From Asterias amurensis (Eukaryota > Echinodermata > Asteroidea > Forcipulatida > Asteriidae), in contig NC_092648.1 of the NCBI RefSeq assembly GCF_032118995.1, positions 15,776,450-15,840,449 on the forward strand: a stretch of DNA of 64,000 nucleotides. Reading direction: 5' to 3'. The notes under the pieces are model-generated. The model saw only the letters and a program-made list of their open reading frames with translations. It had not been told where the DNA came from and searched no databases. Below are positions 31,192 through 41,928 of this stretch, in pieces. The position numbers and the translations under genes are program-made. Numbering within the stretch: position 1 is the stretch's first letter; every line of letters starts with the position of its first letter.

Positions 31192-31610
31192 TCTCACAGA
31201 GGATTCAACAATCTTATTTAGCTAATAATTGAGTTGTTTCAATTGATGTGTTTCAGGAGAAACAGTCTTTCGTTTGAGCGAAATTTCGTGAATGTCACTG
31301 TGCCAACCAAGCAGATACTGGCACGCGTAGGAAGTTTGCACAACAGTTTTTCATCACAGACGTTAGTTTACGAGTCAGGTATTGGTCGAGGAAAACAGGT
31401 GAAAATGATGTAAAATGCAGAGAACCCGAAATGGACACGAAATATCTGTAAACGTCTTGGTGAAGGCCCCACTGGCTTCTGAATGATGTAGATTCTGTTC
31501 AGGCTCCTCACCAACACTTCTACAATAAACCAAACAAGCTACTGTCTCGTCCAATGGCATCACTCCTTCATTGTTATTTGAAGTCACTCGTTGCGTTGTT
31601 ATAGTTACAG
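31192..31610. other. GPCR 5' flank
   Basis: Upstream of the receptor start. The frame continues 5' only two codons beyond the ATG, with no further Met. No promoter motif is recognised. Confidence 0.4.
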
Positions 31611-33510
31611 CGCATCAAGATGAAGCTAATGACCTGTGGGGCAAGGACGCAATATGAATGATGCAATACAGGTTGCACTTTTATTTTATTTTATATACAA
31701 TACAAATATAATAACATTGTGATTTTGTGATTTATTGTCAAGGGAAGATGTCATTGCTGTATGAATATACGGTTTATATTATATACCAGTAGGCTTATGC
31801 TTATATCATTTTGATTTTTAATATCTAATATTTTTACATCTCTCAGAAACCGAGCAAAGGAAAAATCAATACACATATTAAATAAAATAGACCTACATCA
31901 ACAAACTTACAAACACAAACAAATTAGAATAAAATATTTTAAAAGCTAATTAATACTACCTACGGGGCAATGACAAGCTGTGAATGATGCGGTGCAGCTT
32001 GCATTGTTTCTTAAAGGCAGTGGACACTGTGGTAATTACTCAAAATAATTATTATCATAAAACCTTTCTTGATTATGAGTAATGGGGAGAGGTTGATAGC
32101 ACAAAACATTGTGAGAAACAGCTCCCTCTGAAATAAAGTAGTTTTCGAGAAAGAAGTAATTTTCCACGAATTTGATTTCGAGACCTCAAGTTGAGAATTT
32201 GAGGTCTCGAAATCAAGCATATGAAAGCACACAACTTCGTGTGACCATGGTGCAACAAGGGTGTTTTTTCTTTCTTTAATATCTCGCAGCTTCGACGACC
32301 GATTGAGCTCAAATTGTCACAGGTTGGTTATTTTATGTATATGTTGAGATACACCAAGTGAGAAGACTGGTCTTTGACAATTACCAATAGTGTCCATTGT
32401 CTTTAATGAATAGGCCAACATATAACATTATGATTCGATTGATTGTCAAGGGAACGGGCCACTGCTTTCGATGGATACGGTGAATATAATTGTTTTATAC
32501 ACGAGTAGGCTTACGTTATATCATTTGATTGATTTATTTTTTAAATATTTTTGTTTACATCCCTCGGCAACCTTTCCTCGGTACAGCTCCTACTCAAAAT
32601 TATATTAAGAAATATACAACAGAAACCGAACGAAAAATAAATTCAATACATAAACTTACGCACAAAAAAGAAGAGAACAATATTTCATAAATCTCATTAG
32701 GCCTGCCTATGGGGCAATGACACAATGGGAATGTTATAACATGCATACATGTTGCATTAAGGGTTGTTGAATACAATACAGACATACATTGTACTTGATA
32801 ACAACACTGGTAGGCCCTATATCAACCTACTTTAATCTCTAGGACTCACCTTGTCTCGGCTCAGTCGGGACATTAATCATGGTTTCTGTTTAGTTGTTGA
32901 ACATAATACGAACATTATACCATCGTGCTCTTTGATTGTTTTGACTATCAAGGGAGTTGGTATCTGCTCATTTGAATACGATACAAAGGTAGTCCTATGT
33001 TTATCTAATGACTTTCCATCTCTCGTCGTACATTTCCTTGACGCAGTTGGGAATTCATTATTCTCACAAAGGGCAGGCACTTATTAAATTTACATAACTT
33101 ACAATGATACACTCGGAACCCAGCAAAAGGAAACGAAACAATAAACATCATAACAAATTTTGAGAACATACATCGACAAACTTAGGGGGGGGGGGGGGGT
33201 GGAGAAAAGAAAGATAAAGCTCATTATTATTTACCTACTGGAAATGACACATGGGGAATGATAACACAGCTTGCATTTTAGTTGTTGAATACAGTACAAA
33301 GATTGTAACTTTGGGCTGCTTTAATCAAGAACGTTCCTGCTAAGATGAATACGGTACATCGGCCTATGTTTACCAAATTGACTTTCCCATCTATCAGAAA
33401 ACCCGCTTCTCGACGTAGTTGGAAATTCATTTTTCTATAACAAATTGCAGACACTATCTAAATTTAAATAGTTAACCTTGAGACATATACAGCAGAAACC
33501 GACATCAAAG
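31610..33510. repeat. Diverged tandem array, unit about 340 bp, four copies
   Basis: The block tggggcaatgacac..gaatgatgc..gcttgcatt recurs near 31635, 31969, 32708 and 33236, and the block aaccgagcaaagg..aataaacatca..caacaaacttac near 31848, 32620, 33118 and 33495. Spacing of the first marker is about 335, then about 740 (about 345 once the 396-bp MITE at 32011 is removed), then about 530. No coding frame is shared. Confidence 0.75.
32011..32406. mobile_element. Family A TTAA MITE inserted in the tandem array
   Basis: TTAA at 32011-32014 and 32403-32406. Termini aggcagtggacactgtggta and accaatagtgtccattgtct. Full internal order including the central palindrome (gagacctcaagttgagaatt). It interrupts the 340-bp tandem repeat. 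Confidence 0.9.
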
Positions 33511-33538
33511 TGAAACATCAATAGCCCATCCACAATGA

Positions 33539-33708
33539 GGCCTGGAATTACACGCAGGCCACGGAGGACATGCCGCTCGTTGCTCCTTGTCTTGGCCTTG
33601 GTGCCCCTTCAAAAGTTTCCCATACTCTATATAGGATTTCCAATGGAGAAGCCCTTTGCAAAATGAAAATGGCCTTGCCCTTTCAAAGATGAAATTCCAG
33701 TCCTGGTA
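33539..33708. mobile_element. Short repeat related to the CAGGCCT elements
   Basis: Starts aggcctggaatta and ends gaaattccagtcctgg, inverted ends; contains ggccttggtgcccctt and atggccttgccctt, also seen at 10110-10252. Confidence 0.5.
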
Positions 33709-34560
33709 CACCATCAGCGAAAATCAACGACTGGTGCAGGCAACACCCTCAGGATGTGTACCAACCACCAATTTAGTCAGCCCCTGTAGGGCAATAATAT
33801 TGTCGTTTATTGTCGGTTATATAGTATAAATAAAGACTTTCGCACATTAGCACAACGGATTTGCGGCACAACTTGGCTTTGGGTATAGACTCCGTACTCC
33901 CATGTAAGTTGCACACATCGCGCGCAGGTGCGCACTTTGAACACTTTAGAGGACAAAAATAATGAGGAAGTATTATACTCAGCCCGCTTTAGGCCCATAT
34001 GAACGTGCATCCAAGTTAGCTTAGTATACAAACCATTGATTATGTAAGCCTTTAGCCTCGCAACCTCAATTTTGCTGCCCAACTTTGCAAAATTTCTACT
34101 TTCTATTTAATTATTTATCAGCAACAGCAATGGTCAATGTGAGGGGCGAAGATTATACCGCGAACACCTTGGCCTATCGAAGGACTCCAATATCGCTGAA
34201 TCGGAAATAGAGCGATATCTTTCTGCTTAGATAGAACTGCTCAGTTTTCCGCATGGCCTTGCTCTATCGGTTTATTTATAAGTTCTCTTGTGCTTTTGCG
34301 TTGAAATGGCATCGACGGAACCATTCGTGAAAAGTAGTATATTACGTGTTTTGATCAAATACTGAGTGCGTCCGATTGGTCTATCATAAAGCCTGTACTA
34401 GGCCTGAGTATGCACTAACTTGCTAAGCACAGAATAGTATTAAAAAAAATACACTTTGCCGAGCAGTATTTTCTGCTGGGCCCAGTTACTGGTATGAGCA
34501 TAGAGTTGCTTGGACAGAGATCAACCAAAGCCCGTTGAGTTGTGATTGTTGGGACATTAT
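33709..34560. other. Intergenic, upstream of EIF4A3
   Basis: No repeat or gene recognised with confidence. Some short GC-richer stretches (33900-33950). Confidence 0.4.
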
Positions 34561-34657
34561 TAGCAGACAAAATTGTCAGCGCCCTCACGCGTCCAAGTAC
34601 ACCTTTTATTAGGCAGAGGGCGGGCTTCTCAATGCAAAAACGCGTTATTTCTTCAGC
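34561..34657 (+). promoter_or_regulatory. EIF4A3: Presumed EIF4A3 core promoter / 5' UTR
   Basis: TATA-less and GC-richer than its surroundings, with gagggcgggct (GC-box-like) at about 34616-34626. The start context agcATGGCGGCC resembles the YY1-type ATGGCGG motif common at start codons of housekeeping genes. The transcription start is not determinable from sequence alone. An out-of-frame ATG lies at 34632. Confidence 0.4.
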
Positions 34658-34796
34658 ATGGCGGCCACAACGAGAAGAGTTTTGTCCCAAGAAGGCACAA
34701 ATCTTCGCTTTGAAACAAGCGAAAGTGTCGACGTTACTCCTACATTTGATGCGATGAATCTAAGAGAAGATCTTATTAAGGGAATCTATGCTTACG
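34658..34796 (+). CDS. EIF4A3: EIF4A3 exon 1 with start codon
   Basis: Codes [20 protein letters not shown] through [10 protein letters not shown] (residues 1-46). Donor GTAGGT. The [16 protein letters not shown] block matches the human [16 protein letters not shown]. Confidence 0.97.
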
Positions 34797-37700
34797 GTAG
34801 GTAGTTCATATGTAAACTCAAAACGACGTAGACAAATTCGGCTTGTTCATATGAAGTGTGTTGCATCCTTTTCGTGATAAAAAGCGGATCCTATTAACAA
34901 TAATTTCCAATTCCAGACAATGCAAGACATATTACACGAACGATTACCATCATGTCATGCCGTCATTAACAATACGGTTGTATTTAATACAGGGACATCT
35001 GATTTGTTTGAGGGGGCTCCATTTAAAATGTGTGATTTAAAGTTTAACTTGTGTACTGTAAGTTGTAACTGTGTAATATACTGAGTGTAAACTGACTGTG
35101 GAGGTGGTGAGCAGTGATCGATCTGAGTTAACAAGTGAGATGAGCTGAGTGAAATGATGGATGGAAATATCATGACGATGGATGGCTGACAGATTTGGCT
35201 GGGGACCAATAACAATGTTATTGTTAATGTTAGTGTAGATTATCCGAGTATCCAGTGGCAGTGTAGAATAGAAGTAGACTATGGATAGCGTAACACACTC
35301 GCAGCTTTCTCTCAATTTATATAGGAAAAGTTTCCGTATGGCGCCACCAGTTTTTCATTCGATATGAAATAATATAGTATCTAATTTACCTCAATGAGAT
35401 ATCCCTTTTTGTAAAAATGAGTGAAAAAGTGGTGGCGCTATACGGAAAGTTATCCTTTATATATTTTTCACCATCCCTGTGCTGTCTGTGGTCAGTGTCA
35501 TATTTAACTGTTTTATATTTCAATAAACAAGCTTAGTCTTCAATTTTTCATTAAAGTGGCCCAAATCAGTGATGACATATTGGATTTATAATAACACATA
35601 GTAACATTGAGAAATTTTATAAAAAACAGTTGCCAAAAATTGTCAGAACTTACATTACACGCTTTATTATTTAAAGCCATTGGACCCTTTCGGTTCAGGA
35701 AAAAAAAAAAAACCACAGATTTACAAATAACTTGGTGAAAGACTTCTCTTGAAATATTATTCCATGAAATGCTTTACTTTTTGAGAAAACAGCAAAACGG
35801 ATTTATTTTAAACACATGTCATGACACGGCAAAACGCGCGGAAACAAGGGTGGGTTTTTCCGTTGTTTTCTCCCGACTCCGATGACCGATTGAGCCTAAA
35901 TTTTCACAGGTTTGTTATTTGATATAGAAGTTGTGGTACACAAAGTGTGGGCCTTGGACAACACTGTTTACCGAAAGGGTCCAATGGCTTTAATTATTAT
36001 AGTCTCATCAAAGAAACATGAACACAAGTAGTATCAGAAACTTTACAATCGAAACAGTGATAACAGAGTTTTACGACCATGGTTGTTGATTTTCTTAAAT
36101 TCATTCAATCAAGAATGAGTTTAGGAATTCATTCTATGACTATGGAATAGAATATGGGTACACATGTGTATCACTACCGGGTTAAACTTGACCTAACTTG
36201 TGCATATGTGCTGTTTTATTTTGTCTTGTTTGTACACAAAACCAATTTTGGATCTCTCTCATTTTACCTAAAGGATTTGAAAAACCTTCAGCTATACAAC
36301 AGCGAGCCATCAAACCTGTCGTATCGGGACGAGATGTGATCGCACAGTAAGTGTGGACAATGTAACATTTTTATCAAAATATATAGACTGTCAGCTGGCT
36401 TTCGAAAATGACAACAACATTAGTCAAGTTAATTGTTTCAGGTGACTGGTGTAGGAAGCCGGCCACAGATGAAATTATTTAGAAGTTTGTCGCTCAATCT
36501 GGGGTTCATTGATTGACGCAGTATATTACCTTTAGAATACCTCCTTTTTTGAAAAAATGTTGTTAAAAGAAAATATTTCTTATCTTTTTGATGAGCAAAG
36601 AAAAGCGTAGTATTTATTTTTGGTAGACAACTAGTGGTTTTGCCATGTAGCGCAACAAATTCTATCATCAAATTCTTTTAAATTTTAGCCATACTAAAAT
36701 TGCGTTTCTGTTTTATGTGATAGACTGGTTTAAGGTCTCCGAAAACAGCTTACTATCCCCCATATTGTTTTTAATAATTGCAAAATTGCAATTAGTATTC
36801 ACAAAATAAACTAGTTCTCGTTTGTTATCATGTTCTCAGGGCACAGTCTGGTACCGGAAAGACAGCTACATTCTCCATTTCAGTTTTGCAGTGTTTAGAC
36901 ACGCAGGTTTGTATATCCTAGACACATCTCCCTCTCTTTGATTCCGTTATTAAATTCTTACATTTTGCAGAATTTGATCTGGCTCAGTGTATTATTGCAC
37001 AGCCACAATCATTGATTTCAATTTTTGTAACAAAAACAACAAATGAACCGCAGATAAATATTGAGTAACTCTTTGCAGAACTTGTATTTGACAAAGTCTA
37101 TGACAAGTTGATTATCATAGACACAGCAATTGTATATATAAATAACAATGAGAGATAAATGTCACATCAGTTGGGGAGGTAGTGCTTTCTGCTCTGCCGG
37201 CTAGGCTTCGAATTAAAGATACCCAAGCCTACATTCGTATGGACTGTGAAAGGGGGAACCCTGTTTCAGCCCTAGGAGTAGGTGGCAATGGCCTCTGGAA
37301 AAAATAATTGTAGCCCACGCCTTGAAGTGGCCTTCAGGCCTTGTGTGTCAGGGCGACTTGCATAAAATAAAAAAAAAAAAGGTTTTCAAACTGTTGTTCA
37401 TAACAAGTGGTTAATAAATGTGTACCCATGATTTTGACTGTACACACTGGTAATTGATATGACTGCAGTGTTGTTATTTTTTATCCTGCGCCCAATTTAG
37501 TCTCATCTCTTCTTTGTCTTGAATGCACTCAGGTTCGTGAAACACAAGCTTTGATTCTGTCTCCAACTCGTGAATTGGCAACCCAAATTCAAAAGGTAAG
37601 TTGTGCACCATAAGTTAAGGAAGTCTACCCATCTCACTGATTTCTTTTATTCATGGCAAGGCATGTTATTATTACTACTTCTAAGTAAAGCCTGATATCT

Positions 37701-40700
37701 GATTTGTTTTGCTCTTGGAAAAACCTGAGAAATCAGGCCTCAATCAACCCATAGCACCCACAGCAATTGCCGTGATGCCCTGTGCTTTTGCTTGGTGCCC
37801 TTTACAAAGATCAAATATAAATTTACATTTTCCTCATAGAAGTTTCCCTTCAAGAGCGACGTTCAAGGCCTGACAAATATTAGTATTTCCTGAAAAGTCT
37901 ATTTTACTCTTAATAGACATGTACATGAAGGTCAGCTCTTGTACTCTTGTACAAATTTCCCTGATAGTTTTTCCAAGGACCAAAGTGCATGACAGGATTA
38001 GAATAACTTTACAGAGAGAACAAAATCTCAAGCAAATGTGAATAGCGAGCTTTTAATTAAAGTGAATCTAATTCACAGGTGATTCTGGCCCTGGGTGACT
38101 ACATGAGTGTCTTATGTCATTCCTGCATCGGAGGTACCAACATCGGTGAAGATATCCGCAAGCTGGACTTTGGTCAACACGTCATCTCTGGCACCCCAGG
38201 AAGAGTCTTTGGTATCCTTTATTTCATTTTCATTTTTGTTTCATTAATTTGGTGGTTGTGAAGAACTCTCGGAAAAACCGAACTTAATCACTGTACTAGA
38301 CGAGAACCCCATGGAGAGAAGAAAAGGAAGTTTCAGTTTTAGATGTTGGAGGAAAACACCAGAGACGTATTCCATGGAAAAACCAAACACAGTCAAGTAA
38401 GGACTGCAAACCCAATCCATATAGTGCCCCCCAATACTAGTGGGGATAGAACCGGGGTCTCAGAGGTGGAAGGGGAGGAAAGATAACACTGTGCCAATAT
38501 GACAAAAACACCAATCCTGTAAACCATAAACGTCTTATAGGCTCTTCACTTTGAGCTTGCCAGAATTTAACATTATCACTTGATACAAACCTTACTGCCA
38601 AAGCTGTTGTCCTTAAAACAATTAGAACATTTTGCAAAGAAAGACAGGAGAAACCAATCTGGAAGCATACACTTTTTTGTGCCTTTTCCTTAATAATGAT
38701 GTTGTTTAACTAGACATGATCAAGAGAAGAAACTTGAGGACCCGTTCAATCAAAATGCTGATCCTTGATGAGGCGGATGAGATGCTGAACAAAGGTAAGG
38801 AAGATAGCGTTGCTTGAGACATCCGATGTCAATAGTTTTTTCATTCAATTGTCCCTTCCTTTTGGCATACTTTTCATAATGGTTATCGGCCAAGGAAATA
38901 CAGAGAATATTGGTTGGTCTTTAGAAACACAGTCGACTCTCATTTTAATGAGGTTGCTGGGACTGGTAAAATTACCTCTTTATATAAGAAACATTGTTAT
39001 AAGAGGACAGCAATATGAAGAAACTCATAGCAGAAATGAGATTCGGAACTTTCAGAATGTACTCCTTATAAGCAGCCCTCTTTAAAACAGTGCCTTTTAT
39101 AATAGCTAGCGCATCGAGGCGAACGATACACACGAAGAGTAGGCTGATTTTTGCAATTGCGGCTGATACGCACTTGAAAACAATATATATATATGTTATA
39201 TTTCACAGTACTAAACCATAAGGGAAACTGACATTTCAATATTTTGGAGTTTAACAAGGACGAATTTACAAGAGCAGGATTTGAACAAATGACTTCTGGA
39301 TGACGTGCCGTCTCACTACTAACTGGAATAGCTCACTTTGAATTGTGGAACCTTTATATTGAACTCAATATCCTCTAATACATTCAGGTTTCAAGGAGCA
39401 GATCTATGACGTTTATCGGTACCTCCCTCCAGCTACACAAGTCCTTCTCTTCAGTGCCACACTGCCTCATGAGATCTTAGAGATGACCACAAAGTTCATG
39501 ACGGAACCAATCCGAATCCTGGTCAAGCGGTCAGTATACATCTGTTTCATTCATATACTTGATTCGATGTGTCGCCACCATCAAAAACCCAATTGAGTGT
39601 TGCAAGTGTTGTTGTATTTAAAAAGAATAGTGAAGAAAAATGGACAAGTGTCTCCGTTGCCATTGATGATTCTTTTGAGAAAAGTAAGCAGTGTTAGTTC
39701 ATGGAAGTCATTTTAACAGTTTTGTGCTTACATCATCAGAAAACTGCACCAGGGATGAGCATTTCAAATGAGAAACACAGTTGTCATGACCCTCCTGTTG
39801 GACCATTTTGATATTGTCCACTGTGGTTTTGAATCATAAATAAAGTATGTGCCACCATATATAACTCTTGGAGTTAAATGGTTTCAAATGGCTGGACAAC
39901 TTGTGGAAAATGTTACTTGGAGTAGGAGTTGGAGGGTTAATGTTGGTCTTAAACACAAGCACTTTTTTTCACACAATCATCAAATAAACCAAATTAGTTT
40001 GTTTCCTCTTTGCCGTTTTATCTATCTGTAGTGATGAGTTGACATTGGAAGGCATCAAGCAGTTCTTTGTAGCAGTAGAGCGTGAGGAATGGAAGTTTGA
40101 CACACTCTGTGATCTCTACGATACGTTGACGATCACGCAAGCTGTCATCTTCTGCAATACCAAACGCAAGGTAAGCCACTGCCTCATTGAGAAAATCAAC
40201 CTCAAATCTTTGGTACTTGATGTATATTCTATGACCCTGTTGTATCTTGGCGTGTCTTGGCCGAGCAGTTAAGAGCACTGGACTCGAGCTCTGTTCTTTC
40301 TGATCAGCAGAGTGTGGGCTTGAGTCCCGGTCAGCACTAGTGTCCTTGAGCAAGAAACTTTACCATAATTGCTTTGTCCTTAAGATGGGACAATAAGCTG
40401 TAGGCCCTGTTTACTAGGGCTGATAGTAAAATAACCAAGACCACTTTTTGTTGAAGAGTAGGGGTTAACCCTGGTGTTTAGCATAGCAAGTTTACAGGTT
40501 TCCTCAGGCTTGTGAGCTATAGTGATTCTTATGAGGCATCCTTCAGAAATATTTTTTATAACAATAATCCGTGCTCATAATACTCACAGGTTGACTGGCT
40601 GACGGAGAAGATGAGAGAAGCAAACTTTACTGTCTCTTCAATGCACGGTGATATGCCACAGAAAGAGAGAGATGAAATCATGAAGGAATTCAGGGCTGGT

Positions 40701-41928
40701 GCTACGTAAGTCATCTCTTGGATAAAAGAAAGAAGAAAAGCCAAAATCAGTAGCCCCATAATAGTAGAATATACTAATTACATTCACATATGCGTACATA
40801 CCCTATTGGTTTGCAAACACATAGAGTTGTGCACTAAGCAGACACACAATCGCATCTGCGTCACCGTGCGATGTTCCCTTATTTTGCCAACCAAAATGTG
40901 CAATTCACATTTTTTATTGGAAGTGTCTACTAAACCTTTTATTTCCGGAAATCAGTTATGCAGTGAAACCCTAAAGATGATTTCTTTTTGTCTTGTTGTA
41001 TCTTACAGGCGAGTTCTGATCACAACAGATGTTTGGGCACGTGGGTTGGACGTACAGCAAGTGTCTCTCGTCATCAACTACGATCTGCCAAACAACCGTG
41101 AATTGTATATCCACAGGTAAGAGTAATACACAGTGATGTGGATTAATGTTGACAGTTCACTTCTTGCATCTTGCATTGTTGTACTCCCTACAAGCATTGC
41201 TTCATTACTTCATGGACAATAACATCGCAATCAACTTAGAGATTGTATTGCGTAGATGATAGTAAATGTTGTCTTTTTCTCTCTAGAATCGGTCGTTCAG
41301 GTCGTTACGGTCGCAAGGGTGTTGCTATCAACTTTGTCAAGAGCGACGACATCCGTATATTGAGAGATATTGAGCAGTACTACAGTACACAGATTGATGA
41401 AATGCCAATGAATGGTAAGTCAGATTCTCAAACCATTACTTCAAAACCTACATTATTCCATTATGTTTGTTTCAGCAGAGTGTGGGTTGGAGTCCCGGTT
41501 GTGACACTACTTGTGTCCTTAAGCAAGACACTTAACCATTAAATGATTATTGCTGCATCTTTTTGGATGGGATGAAATGCTGTAGGTCCTGTGTGTTGTG
41601 TTATGCACGTAAAAGAACCCGGTGCATTCATTGTAAAGAGAAGGGGTTCGCCCTGGTGTTCCTGGTCTGATCTGCAGCATCTTGAGCCACAGAACCTTGT
41701 AAACCGTTACATAGTGCAATAAGGGAATAGGTCTCAGATTAAAAAAACGTAGCTCCACATAATTTGCAGAAGAAAAAAAGAGCGCTTTGATAGCCCCCAG
41801 GGGTGTGATAAAGCGCTATAAGAATAATTTTTTATTATTATTTACTATTACTGCTGAGCACAGTTTAGAAATTTTTGCTTATTTATTGAATCCCTTCTCT
41901 CCTCTCTCTAGTTGCTGATCTGATCTGA
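34658..41928 (+). CDS. EIF4A3: EIF4A3 (DEAD-box RNA helicase, exon junction complex core), complete
   Basis: Twelve exons join in frame to 401 aa plus TGA: 34658-34796, 36274-36346, 36840-36906, 37533-37595, 38079-38211, 38714-38794, 39388-39529, 40032-40170, 40590-40705, 41009-41116, 41287-41414, 41912-41928. eIF4A3 clamps spliced mRNA upstream of exon joins with MAGOH-Y14 and serves nonsense-mediated decay and mRNA localisation. Motifs in order: GFEKPSAIQ (Q motif, about 46-54), AQSGTGKT (motif I), PTRELA (Ia), GG and TPGRVF (Ib), DEAD (II), SATLPHE (III), VIFCNTKRK (IV), RGLDVQQ (V), [13 protein letters not shown] (VI), and the C-terminal MPMNVADLI. These diagnostic blocks match eIF4A3 rather than eIF4A1/2 ([21 protein letters not shown]; end VADLI). 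Human is 411 aa; the difference is a shorter N-terminus. Motif Ia reads [10 protein letters not shown] where human has LILAPTRELA. Intact and certainly functional by sequence. Confidence 0.99.
35324..35455. mobile_element. Family E hAT-like MITE, copy 2 (132 bp, intact 8-bp TSD)
   Basis: Inverted ends ggaaaagtttccgtatggcg / cgctatacggaaagttatcc. The target duplication tttatata is present at 35316-35323 and 35456-35463. Same length and interior (aataatatagtatctaattt) as 16560-16691. It is in EIF4A3 intron 1. Confidence 0.93.
35671..35993. mobile_element. Family C TTAA MITE, copy 1
   Basis: TTAA at 35671-35674 and 35990-35993; termini agccattggaccctttcggt and accgaaagggtccaatggct are exact inverted repeats. 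The right half has cgatgaccgattgagcc and ttttcacaggtttgttattt, shared with family A. It is in EIF4A3 intron 1. Confidence 0.92.
36274..36346 (+). CDS. EIF4A3: EIF4A3 exon 2
   Basis: Codes the Q motif [18 protein letters not shown] and RDVIAQ. Acceptor ..acctaaag, donor GTAAGT after a split CA|G codon. Confidence 0.96.
36840..36906 (+). CDS. EIF4A3: EIF4A3 exon 3
   Basis: Codes [20 protein letters not shown] and TQ, the Walker A (motif I) exon. Acceptor ..gttctcag, donor GTTTGT. Confidence 0.97.
37160..37375 (+). mobile_element. SINE-4 copy with poly-A tail
   Basis: Blocks ggggaggtagtgctttctg, ggactgtgaaagggggaacc, agtaggtggcaatggcc and gaagtggccttcaggcc also occur at about 44020-44195. It ends in a run of A at 37366-37380. 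It is in EIF4A3 intron 3. Confidence 0.65.
37533..37595 (+). CDS. EIF4A3: EIF4A3 exon 4
   Basis: Codes [21 protein letters not shown], carrying motif Ia. Acceptor ..tgcactcag, donor GTAAGT; 21 whole codons. Confidence 0.96.
37734..37872. mobile_element. Short element with CAGGCCT termini
   Basis: Ends caggcctcaatcaa and ttcaaggcctg. Reverse-oriented relative of 6087-6253 (both contain a ggtgcc or ggcacc block and a tacattttc or gaaaatgta block). It is in EIF4A3 intron 4. Confidence 0.5.
38079..38211 (+). CDS. EIF4A3: EIF4A3 exon 5
   Basis: Codes [20 protein letters not shown] through [13 protein letters not shown]. Acceptor ..attcacag; the donor is GTATCC, weaker than the others but the only one that keeps frame (phase 1 into GAC). 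Confidence 0.94.
38714..38794 (+). CDS. EIF4A3: EIF4A3 exon 6
   Basis: Codes [17 protein letters not shown] and DEADEMLNK, the Walker B/DEAD motif II. Acceptor ..gtttaactag, donor GTAAGG. Confidence 0.97.
38925..39065. mobile_element. DNA-element fragment (acagtcgactctc.. type)
   Basis: The segment cagtcgactctcattttaat followed by gttataagaggacagcaata resembles common mariner/Tigger-like repeat ends. No full inverted repeat is visible. It is in EIF4A3 intron 6. Confidence 0.35.
39388..39529 (+). CDS. EIF4A3: EIF4A3 exon 7
   Basis: Codes [37 protein letters not shown] and TEPIRILVK. Motif III is SAT. Acceptor ..cattcag, donor GTCAGT with the Arg codon split CG|T. Confidence 0.97.
40032..40170 (+). 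CDS. EIF4A3: EIF4A3 exon 8
   Basis: Codes [37 protein letters not shown] and VIFCNTKRK (motif IV), identical over long stretches to human eIF4A3. Acceptor ..atctgtag, donor GTAAGC. Confidence 0.98.
40262..40548 (+). mobile_element. SINE-3 copy with tRNA-Ser/Leu-like head
   Basis: Head ggccgagcagttaagagcac and cttgagtcccggtca, then gtgtccttgagcaagaaact, gtaggccctgttta and gggttaaccctggtg. Shares its body with 41462-41845. It is in EIF4A3 intron 8. Confidence 0.7.
40590..40705 (+). CDS. EIF4A3: EIF4A3 exon 9
   Basis: Codes [20 protein letters not shown] and [18 protein letters not shown]. Acceptor ..actcacag, donor GTAAGT. Confidence 0.97.
41009..41116 (+). CDS. EIF4A3: EIF4A3 exon 10
   Basis: Codes [20 protein letters not shown] and [15 protein letters not shown] (motif V). 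Acceptor ..tcttacag, donor GTAAGA, splitting the Arg of motif VI. Confidence 0.97.
41287..41414 (+). CDS. EIF4A3: EIF4A3 exon 11
   Basis: Codes [40 protein letters not shown] and MN. Acceptor ..ctctctag, donor GTAAGT. Confidence 0.97.
41462..41845 (+). mobile_element. SINE-3 copy with LINE-like 3' tail
   Basis: Starts near agagtgtgggttggagtccc, continues gtgtccttaagcaagacact, gcacgtaaaagaacccggtg and ggggttcgccctggtg, and ends gataaagcgctataagaat followed by ttttattattattt, an L2-like 3' terminus, suggesting mobilisation by a LINE of that type. It fills EIF4A3 intron 11. Confidence 0.7.
41912..41928 (+). CDS. EIF4A3: EIF4A3 exon 12 with stop codon
   Basis: Completes the C-terminus as VADLI-stop (TGA at 41926-41928). 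The acceptor lies after a strong cttctctcctctctctag tract. Confidence 0.96.

Noticed and set aside
31191..31197. Longer GPCR start beginning two codons upstream
   Set aside because: The upstream codons are GTG AGA; the first ATG is at 31191, giving MENNTES.
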